Under the pieces are notes generated by a model that worked only from the letters and a program-made list of their open reading frames with translations, ran no database searches and was not told the DNA's origin. The translations under genes were made by a program, and so were the position numbers. From contig NC_091220.1 in the NCBI RefSeq assembly GCF_040958095.1, positions 18,816,393 through 18,880,392 of the forward strand: a stretch of DNA of 64,000 nt, written 5' to 3'. This DNA is from Procambarus clarkii. Taxonomy: Eukaryota > Arthropoda > Malacostraca > Decapoda > Cambaridae. Positions 61,101-64,000 of the stretch are shown here, piece after piece (within the stretch, counting starts at the first letter, position 1; the number at the start of each line of letters is the position of its first letter).

Positions 61101-63710
61101 GTAATGCTGCATATGAATGTACAGAGTAGAAGTTGTATTTGAGTGAAATTTTATTAATTGGGTTTATAATTTATGCAGTAAATGTAACTCCATATGAAAT
61201 CCTGCATTAATAAAAAAGTGGATAAAGGAAGCCTATTTAAATTAAAAAGGAGTAGGACAAGGGGGGGGGGGGACATCGGTCGAAGTTGGACATGCAATTG
61301 CATCTAAGAGATATACAGAACAAAAAGAGGTTCTTATTCCCTGTATAAGTGGTCAGTACATGGAATGCATTGAAGGAAGATGCTGTTGAAGGGTCCCTTG
61401 ATTGTTTCAAGCATGAGTTGGACATGTATATGAGTGGGATTGGGTGGTTATAATTAGGAGCTGCCTCGTATGGGCCAATAAGCTTTCTGCAGTTACCTTT
61501 ATTCTTATGTTCTTAAAACAACTCAATCTACAGTGTTATATGAAAATGTTAACATTTTCATTTTTTTTTTTTTGAGAAGGGTAATTAGCATGCAAGATAT
61601 GAATGGCTAGGTAGTGAGGGTAGACCTTACTCTCCTTCCCGTAGTCACTGAGAAGTAAGCAATGTACTCTGTTGACACACAGCAGAGCAGAGCATTCTTT
61701 ATAGAACACAAGAGTACCCTGCATTAAAGTCTGAAGGGTTTCACAAACATATGGTAAGGATCTAAATTTTTCATGAATATTGTTTCTGAAAATCTTATTT
61801 GGGAATAAATGGTGTTTGTGAGGAAATAAAATTAAATATAAATATTAGTAGACCAGGAACCGGATTCACAAAGCGGTTACGCAAGTACTTACGAACCTGT
61901 ACATCTTTCCTCAATCTTTGACGGCTTTGGTTACATTTATTAAACAGTTTTCAAGGATGAAAACTTCCCAATCAACTTTTGTTGTTGTTACAAAAAGCCT
62001 CCTGGTGCTTCGGAGCTCATTAACTGTTTAATAATTGTAAACAAAGCCACCAAAGATTGAGAAAAGATGGACAAGTTAGTAAGTGCTTGCATAACTGCTT
62101 CGTGAATCTGGCTCCAGACCCATATATGGTGCATAAATTCACCTATCTTTGCTACTTTCATTTGGTGGGGCGGCAACAAGTCAGATAGTGTAGTAATACA
62201 GTAATAGTGTAGGGAAAGGTTAAACAATTTAAAAAATGTATCATGAGTAGAAAACCATCAACTGTCCTCCAAATAGCATCACACCTCTCCAAGGAATCAG
62301 GTTTACAGTACAGCGCCCGTCGTTATTTGTCAGGTACATAACATCCAAACACATTCACTTTCTTCTACCCTCAGATCCATGTGAGTATTCCTCACTAGTC
62401 CATCATCAGCCATTCATCAAACATTATCAAAGTTTGTTGTTTCTTAACCCTACTTCTCCAACAATTTAAATTCTTGGTCTATTCTATCACCATACATGTT
62501 TAAATTATCTATTTCTACAGCTCTACCTTTATTTTCAACATTCATACCACACTATCACCTACTTCTGACTGAATTAACTATCTCATTTTTCCCAACCAGA
62601 GTTTTCACCATACAGTATTAGCAACTTTCTTCTTCGATTAACCTTACTTTTACTTCAATTTCACAAATTCCTGTTATCAATAAAGTATAAAGCTATTTAA
62701 ACTCACAGATCACTTAGAGCACTTTACCATTTGCATTTATTGAAGACATTTTGTATCTGCATATATTCATATCTTATACTTACTACTCTGTCTAAGGTAG
62801 TGGATAGTAGTGTCATCAACTGGGAAGAAACCAACAGTGGCACCGTATTCTGGACACATGTTGGAAATTGTGGCACGGTCTGCCAGGGACAACTGCTCCA
62901 CTCCTGGACCATAGAACTCGACGAACTTCCCAACCACGCCAACTTGGCGCAAGTGCTAACATAAAAAGTGCATCATCACTGGCTGAACAATGTTATGCTC
63001 ACTAGCAAAACTGATAAAGAATACAGAGCAGAAAAATGTTTTGCCACAAGTGGTAATTCTTAGATTAAGTTGTTATGTATATTTGCAACAATACTGTAGT
63101 TAAAATCATGCTAGTGGTTAAGGACACTGTCCAATAGCCGAGAGCTCTATTATTTCACTTGGAACGGGTAGATTCAAATGGAGAAAGTACCACGGCCTAC
63201 AGATAAGATTACAATAAATTAAAATTTTTAGATTTAAACAGCAACAAATTAAATATAGCTACCCATATATGTAAAGTTTTAACAGGATGTAATGATTTGC
63301 TACCCCCCAAAAAGAATAGCTTACTTTTGCAAATAAATTTTTGTTTGACTTAAAATCTACAAAGACTAATGACAAAGAATGTTCAGAATTGCCTGTATAT
63401 ATATAATTACTATAATATATTATTAAACAGTCTGGGACAAGAAAAAGTGTGCATTAAATTCAATACAAGTTTTTACTGTATCTTATTCTTTACACACTTA
63501 AAACTTGAAAACACCCTAAGTTTAGAATATATAAAATAGGTTATATCACAAGAATTTCAGAAAACGGGTAAACCCCCACCTTGGTAATGGTAAGAACCAC
63601 ATCTGTTGAGGTAGCAAGCGGAGAGAGTGTGCCGGTGATACAGTAACCCACAACCTTGGGTAGCACCATGGACACTGCTTGCCCAAGCATAACTGCCTCG
63701 GCTTCAATAC
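34029..63710 (-). CDS. ACO1: cytosolic aconitase / iron regulatory protein 1 (3' part, multi-exon)
   Basis: Converts citrate to isocitrate in the cytosol when it carries a 4Fe-4S cluster. Without the cluster the IRP1 form binds iron-responsive elements in mRNAs (family knowledge). Thirteen exons join in frame to TGA at 34029-34031: 63580-63710, 62784-62955, 60971-61071, 59609-59725, 43677-43836, 42697-42917, 41841-41997, 40903-41138, 39637-39773, 38546-38693, 37825-37947, 37525-37710, 34029-34142. About 666 residues are visible of the roughly 890 usual, so the N-terminal quarter lies beyond 63710. Cluster cysteines appear in [10 protein letters not shown] and [11 protein letters not shown]. 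Active-site and RNA-binding segments [15 protein letters not shown] and [10 protein letters not shown] are intact. The C-terminus EVELTYF...[10 protein letters not shown] is typical of the cytosolic IRP/AcnA type and separates it from mitochondrial aconitase. There is no sign of a pseudogene. Confidence 0.96.
35121..36018. mobile_element. piggyBac-like non-autonomous DNA transposon
   Basis: Termini ttaacactttcgctc (35121-35135) and gagcgaaagtgttaa (36004-36018) are perfect inverted repeats including TTAA at both outer edges, the piggyBac target site. The 898-bp body is CpG-rich compared with its flanks. It holds two copies of gatgacgcagcattgcgtca(tc) near the left end and no intact transposase. 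The plus frame from 35469 ([20 protein letters not shown]) may be a transposase relic. Confidence 0.72.
36155..36345 (-). mobile_element. tRNA-derived SINE, family S2
   Basis: Complement of S2: gggaaggggtcaggataagg, gtaatcacttggacagttgg and gagaccgtagctctacca. Confidence 0.78.
36688..36812 (+). pseudogene. 5S rRNA-derived sequence (pseudogene or SINE3 head)
   Basis: Aligns with animal 5S rRNA from ggccataccatgttgagaac through cttctcgtccaatcagcgaa and attaagcaacactgggttt to tacttggatgggtgactgct and ggcatt. The internal box A and box C regions are recognisable but carry several substitutions from the consensus. Single copy here. It may instead be a 5S-headed SINE. Confidence 0.7.
36826..36929. 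repeat. 35-bp tandem repeat, 3 copies
   Basis: Unit gagttcaggagtagaacaac + tccagtaaccttctt in three near-perfect copies, directly after the 5S-like sequence. Confidence 0.92.
37178..37363. mobile_element. fold-back repeat, family FB
   Basis: Left arm starts gcagacgaggagtcacaata and right arm ends ctaatgtgtgatttggtcaac. The arms meet near 37270-37290 (gccgattatgg / caatcgacttgag). ACO1 intron. Confidence 0.75.
37525..37710 (-). CDS. ACO1: ACO1/IRP1 exon followed by a GC-AG intron
   Basis: 186 nt, 62 codons, phase 0. Acceptor attcttacag. It contains [20 protein letters not shown]. The exon ends CCTGTACAG|gcaagt: the donor is GC with otherwise perfect consensus, and using it keeps the conserved VQV junction. 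Confidence 0.95.
37825..37947 (-). CDS. ACO1: ACO1/IRP1 exon with catalytic serine region
   Basis: 123 nt, 41 codons, phase 0. Acceptor ctcttgcag, donor CTATTG|gtaagt. It contains FDAAERYR and [18 protein letters not shown]; the SSR segment holds the catalytic serine and the substrate arginine. Confidence 0.97.
38546..38693 (-). CDS. ACO1: ACO1/IRP1 exon
   Basis: 148 nt entered in phase 2. Acceptor ctttgcag, donor GAAGAG|gtacaa. It contains [20 protein letters not shown], a hallmark of domain 4. Confidence 0.97.
38954..38988. repeat. perfect hairpin, 16-nt arms, 3-nt loop
   Basis: agcctgacctatcgtg at 38954-38969 and its exact complement at 38973-38988. ACO1 intron. Confidence 0.88.
39464..39542 (+). 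mobile_element. LINE 3' UTR fragment
   Basis: gttgatcgacaattgagacg, tgggaccaaagagctgaagc and gcacaactaggtgaatcc match the 3' end of the LINE at 46890-47741. Confidence 0.65.
39637..39773 (-). CDS. ACO1: ACO1/IRP1 exon
   Basis: 137 nt, phase 0 to 2. Acceptor ttccacag before GAATTA, donor CGTGG|gtaggt. It contains [20 protein letters not shown], the IRP/AcnA active-site motif. Confidence 0.97.
40764..40832. mobile_element. FB repeat, single arm
   Basis: gttgaccagactagaaagtg...caatgatgtttcggtccgtc...ctcaagtcgatt, without the inverted partner. Confidence 0.7.
40903..41138 (-). CDS. ACO1: ACO1/IRP1 exon
   Basis: 236 nt, phase 1 to 0. Acceptor ttcaacag, donor ACGAAG|gttaga. Key segments are [23 protein letters not shown] and [12 protein letters not shown]. 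Confidence 0.96.
41613..41805 (+). mobile_element. tRNA-derived SINE, family S2
   Basis: ggctggacggtagagcgacg, cgacggtcaatccccgaccg, gagtggttgggcaccattct and ataattcctttcccttcccc. It lies in an ACO1 intron, ending just before the exon at 41841. Confidence 0.8.
41841..41997 (-). CDS. ACO1: ACO1/IRP1 exon
   Basis: 157 nt, phase 0 to 1. Acceptor gtcttgcag, donor CTTG|gtaagt. It contains [20 protein letters not shown]: the two arginines flanking NFEG are active-site and RNA-binding residues in IRP1. Confidence 0.97.
42088..42195 (-). repeat. dispersed repeat, complement of 18128
   Basis: actgggaagacgggacacca and gagagtagctcttatcctgt and actacacttaggtaatta: inverse of the sequence at 18128-18200. 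Confidence 0.6.
42697..42917 (-). CDS. ACO1: ACO1/IRP1 exon with CxxC Fe-S ligands
   Basis: 221 nt, phase 1 to 0. Acceptor ttcaatag, donor AAAAG|gtgagt. It contains [13 protein letters not shown] and [16 protein letters not shown], where the two cysteines are the second and third cluster ligands (C503/C506 equivalents). Confidence 0.97.
43529..43560. repeat. perfect hairpin, 15-nt arms, 2-nt loop
   Basis: atgcatagtacattt (43529-43543), loop tc, complement 43546-43560. ACO1 intron. Confidence 0.87.
43677..43836 (-). CDS. ACO1: ACO1/IRP1 exon with first Fe-S cysteine
   Basis: 160 nt, phase 0 to 1. Acceptor ttccccaag, donor GCTG|gtaagt. It contains [20 protein letters not shown], which carries the first cluster-ligand cysteine (equivalent to C437 of the human protein). 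Confidence 0.96.
43978..45846. repeat. AT-rich 24-25-bp satellite-like array, about 70 degenerate copies
   Basis: Core tgtataatgtaccatacact + atagc, with variants tatcatac, tactatac and cacac. It is interrupted at about 44050-44215 by a dispersed sequence (ctctgtggtctgacactgtc, gtgtttatttttcgtgattt). ACO1 intron. Confidence 0.93.
45847..46477. other. ACO1 intron, non-coding
   Basis: Contains a perfect hairpin at 46036-46074 (tctcgatctaagaag arms, 9-nt loop) and a poly-C tract near 46262. No exon. Confidence 0.5.
46478..46889. repeat. CACC/CACACACC minisatellite (left part)
   Basis: Irregular units of accaccaccctcacacacc with cgc or atc links. The His/Pro/Thr-rich frames over it are artefacts. 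Confidence 0.93.
46890..47741 (+). mobile_element. 5'-truncated CR1-like non-LTR retrotransposon (RT C-terminal part)
   Basis: The open frame to TAG at 47641 encodes about 250 residues of the 3' part of a reverse transcriptase ORF2: [97 protein letters not shown]. The catalytic YADD motif is upstream of the truncation. The frame is free of stops, so the insertion is young. The 3' UTR carries gggaccaaagagccagagct and ends in a doubled aactaggtgagtac. It sits between the two halves of a CACC array. Confidence 0.85.
47742..48540. repeat. CACC minisatellite (right part)
   Basis: Units of cacccgcaccaccaccacc and accctcacacac. Same composition as 46478-46889. The minus strand, which is the sense strand of ACO1, is a long G-rich GGTGGT tract. 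Confidence 0.95.
48800..48882 (+). mobile_element. LINE 3'-tail fragment
   Basis: gggctcgccatagcctgtgc and tacatggacatttcagttcc: the tail family of 19478 and 50490 in the opposite direction. Confidence 0.5.
48983..49077. repeat. 12-bp tandem repeat, about 8 copies
   Basis: Unit ttgtatttggta or ttgtatttggtg. Confidence 0.92.
49600..49800 (+). mobile_element. degraded CR1-like LINE fragment
   Basis: ctgtgtaaggaatccttcag, tatgtcagaccaatcctgga and gtatgcagcttcagcttgaa match the LINE at 47170-47260, with small deletions and a stop. Confidence 0.7.
49861..50487. repeat. 63-bp minisatellite, 10 copies, LINE-derived
   Basis: Unit tgggagctgaggggtatgag + ctacgaggccagcccgccca + tatatccatcctgtgagcaa + gta. 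Its first third equals the LINE segment gagctgagaggtatgagcta (47319-47338). A period of 63 (21 codons) keeps frames of about 220 codons open on both strands; I do not accept them as genes. Confidence 0.95.
50488..50570 (-). mobile_element. LINE 3'-tail copy
   Basis: gttgttgttgttgttaaaga, tactcaggacgaagtgtcca, and an inverted pair gtagcacgggct / agcccgtgctac. Confidence 0.65.
50765..50990 (-). mobile_element. dispersed repeat, family R
   Basis: gttcaagtaagtttattgag, tacatctcaaaaggttagag and ctaccctcgtctatttaagg: the complement of the copy at 31537. Confidence 0.6.
51021..51205. mobile_element. inverted pair of tRNA-derived SINE heads (second locus)
   Basis: aacaaatccacaagggccgt...gactgagct on the left; agctcagtccattaaggcag...ctggtggatttgtt on the right, few mismatches. 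Both arms here include box A and box B. gatgcatca flanks it on the left, as after the locus at 2055. Confidence 0.8.
51222..51430 (+). mobile_element. LINE relic (RT C-terminal region)
   Basis: Translation contains [20 protein letters not shown] and [11 protein letters not shown], which resembles the post-RT region of non-LTR elements; it is broken by stops and frameshifts. Confidence 0.5.
51530..51780. repeat. G-rich low-complexity sequence
   Basis: Poly-G tracts at about 51536-51548 and 51641-51655 within purine-rich sequence. The minus frame over it is an artefact. Confidence 0.7.
51781..52996. repeat. 23-bp minisatellite, about 52 copies
   Basis: Unit ccccaccctacacccacact + cag, variants cac, cgg and caa for the last three bases and some shorter units. 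The minus strand has three G-runs per unit (gtgtgggtgtagggtgggg). Confidence 0.96.
53100..53280 (-). mobile_element. tRNA-SINE S1-like (diverged)
   Basis: ttactgctaggtgaacaaaa, aaaagaaaatatgcccaacc and acgggattcgaacccggaat (box B) and a tRNA-like end at about 53275. Confidence 0.6.
53405..53670 (+). mobile_element. two copies of dispersed repeat, family R
   Basis: gggtagaaataacctaagct (near 53415) and gggtagatacagcctaagct (near 53611), each followed by atcc and a caata/caaca-rich end. Confidence 0.55.
53990..54210. promoter_or_regulatory. promoter-like block inside the large ACO1 intron
   Basis: A GC- and CpG-rich island in otherwise AT-rich intron. It has two CCAAT boxes (gaccaatagcg near 54038, gaccaatgggg near 54078), two CACGTG E-boxes (near 54065 and 54105), and a GAGA run at about 54130-54143. 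CCAAT and CACGTG pairs within 70 bp are typical of animal core promoters. It could drive a plus-strand nested transcript or an internal ACO1 start. Confidence 0.45.
54283..57391 (+). CDS. speculative two-exon small ORF (29 codons)
   Basis: Joining ATGGACAG|gtagat (54283-54290) to the acceptor tcatcttgtag (exon from 57310) gives a 29-codon frame starting [16 protein letters not shown] and ending HLDMKAN, stop at 57389-57391. A promoter-like block lies upstream and AATAAA at 58640-58645 downstream. I do not recognise the peptide. An additional exon could end at the donor ccg|gtgagt at 56302. This is inference; the region may be non-coding RNA or not transcribed. Confidence 0.2.
54565..54630 (-). 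mobile_element. LINE 3'-tail copy
   Basis: gttgttgttgttaaagactt and agctactcaggacgaagtgt: same tail as at 50488. Confidence 0.6.
54640..57300. other. ACO1 intron, CpG-richer in its first part
   Basis: Apart from the FB arm at 55819 I see no known element. The 54640-55640 part is richer in CG than the AT-rich remainder, as expected downstream of a promoter. No long open frame is convincing. Confidence 0.35.
55819..55893. mobile_element. FB repeat, single arm
   Basis: atcgacttgagaatggtcca, ggacggaccgaaacgtcgtc, ctagtgtgtggtctggtcaa. Confidence 0.72.
57392..58860. other. ACO1 intron; possible 3' UTR of a nested plus-strand transcript
   Basis: AT-rich. The 93-codon plus frame at 57414-57695 has no recognisable features. 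It ends at the AATAAA at 58640. Confidence 0.25.
58640..58645 (+). terminator. candidate polyadenylation signal, plus strand
   Basis: AATAAA in tactgtctcaataaaacta, followed about 15 bases later by a T-rich stretch. It would fit the end of a plus-strand transcript nested in the ACO1 intron. Confidence 0.3.
58865..59075 (+). mobile_element. degraded CR1-like LINE 3' fragment
   Basis: Translations contain YEEIETA and [15 protein letters not shown] pieces reminiscent of the LINE 3' region, with frame breaks. Confidence 0.4.
59609..59725 (-). CDS. ACO1: ACO1/IRP1 exon before the 15.8-kb intron
   Basis: 117 nt, 39 codons, phase 0. Acceptor ttttacag, donor AATAAG|gtaaag. The peptide contains [20 protein letters not shown], a clear IRP1 signature, and its frame continues into VGFKGF of the exon at 43836. 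Confidence 0.93.
60766..60897 (+). mobile_element. tRNA-SINE S1 tail part
   Basis: cctggttgatcagtccggca, ggcctggtcgatgaccgggc, gctaagccccggaagcacct and aaggtaacc. ACO1 intron just before the exon at 60971. Confidence 0.7.
60971..61071 (-). CDS. ACO1: ACO1/IRP1 exon
   Basis: 101 nt, entered in phase 1. Acceptor cccaatag, donor AGTGAG|gtaaga. The peptide starts [20 protein letters not shown] and ends SQDPVFSE, matching the domain 1-2 linker region of IRP1. Confidence 0.92.
61228..61512 (+). mobile_element. CR1-like LINE 3' end relic
   Basis: gtcagtacatggaatgcatt, gattgtttcaagcatgagtt and tagtgggattgggtggtt-like sequence, then gggccaataagctttctgca and ttcttatgttctt at the end. The translation [24 protein letters not shown] is the typical LINE terminus. 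A poly-G run lies at about 61261-61272. Confidence 0.6.
61857..62115. mobile_element. MITE (copy 3)
   Basis: ggattcacaaagcggttacg...cgtgaatctggctcc, with internal parts caatctttgacggctttggt and its complement. ACO1 intron. Confidence 0.8.
62116..62783. other. ACO1 intron, non-coding
   Basis: Pyrimidine-rich plus strand without an exon or recognised element. Confidence 0.5.
62784..62955 (-). CDS. ACO1: ACO1/IRP1 exon
   Basis: 172 nt, phase 0 to 1. Acceptor atgttag, donor AGTA|gtaagt. The peptide starts [20 protein letters not shown] and contains the conserved MCPEYGAT segment. Confidence 0.95.
63580..63710 (-). CDS. ACO1: ACO1/IRP1 exon (most 5' in window)
   Basis: 131 nt entered in phase 1. 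Acceptor tttttcag, donor AAG|gtgggg (weak at +4). The peptide starts [20 protein letters not shown] and ends TDVVLTITK. The partner exon upstream is outside the window. Confidence 0.93.
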
Positions 63711-64000
63711 CTGAAAAAAGCATAATGCCTACATGACTTGCCTCCATTAAGACATTTTTGCCACATTCCAACTCCCATATACACCCCTACTTCAATGATA
63801 TCTAGAAACTCTTGAATATTCTGTAACAGTGCTTATATAGATTTCTGAGATTAGTGCTTTCATCTGATAGCATTGTACTATACACTATCTTGTATAGTAT
63901 AGTATATAAAAAACATTCATACTGTATATCAATACTAAAGTTTAAAATTCAGCTGCAAAAATACTCTGGAAGGATGAGGGACTTTTGACAAGCCACTGGG
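63711..64000. other. ACO1: ACO1 intron, right edge of window
   Basis: AT-rich sequence. The next upstream ACO1 exon is beyond the window. Confidence 0.6.

Overview
This is a window of a large, repeat-rich animal nuclear genome. Spliced genes with multi-kilobase introns, tRNA-derived SINEs, CR1-like non-LTR retrotransposon pieces and many tandem arrays point to an arthropod. The dispersed repeat families look like those of decapod crustaceans, and a crayfish is my best guess (inference; no search was run). The coding content is two genes, both on the minus strand, and almost all long open frames elsewhere are repeat artefacts.

Gene 1 (about 24.3 kb down to below 7.26 kb, minus) is an N-terminal RASSF protein closest to RASSF8. 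I resolve eight coding exons joined in frame: 20366-20461, 18656-18766, 15457-17124, 13654-13803, 11005-11121, 9360-9508, 7915-8080 and 7260-7389. They encode the Ras-association domain, a long Pro/Ser-rich disordered region in one 1668-nt exon, and a C-terminal coiled coil. The last coding exon is not resolved. A non-coding first exon probably ends at a splice donor at 24234.

Gene 2 (34029 to beyond 63710, minus) is cytosolic aconitase / iron regulatory protein 1 (ACO1/IRP1). Thirteen 3' exons, about 666 residues, join in frame to a stop codon; the N-terminal quarter lies beyond the right edge. All three Fe-S cluster cysteines are present. One intron starts with GC rather than GT.

The two genes lie head to tail. 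No common pathway is apparent: RASSF8 proteins act in Ras/cell-junction signalling, IRP1 in citrate and iron metabolism. The 15.8-kb IRP1 intron (43837-59608) holds most of the tandem arrays, an inserted LINE, and a promoter-like block (53990-54290). A plus-strand transcript with a 29-codon reading frame could start there and end at an AATAAA at 58640; this is speculative.

Repeats fill the rest. There are minisatellites of 12, 15, 17, 23, 24, 25, 35, 56, 63 and 66 bp, several of them grown from transposon pieces. There are three MITE copies, a piggyBac-like element, a 5S-rRNA-derived sequence, several tRNA-SINE families often in inverted pairs, and an unusual number of perfect short hairpins. 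The most interesting points are the 56-bp array that multiplies a splice donor together with a retrotransposon 3' tail at the RASSF8 first exon, the E-box-rich 17-bp array upstream of the same gene, the 63-bp array grown from a LINE reading frame, and the possible nested gene in the IRP1 intron.
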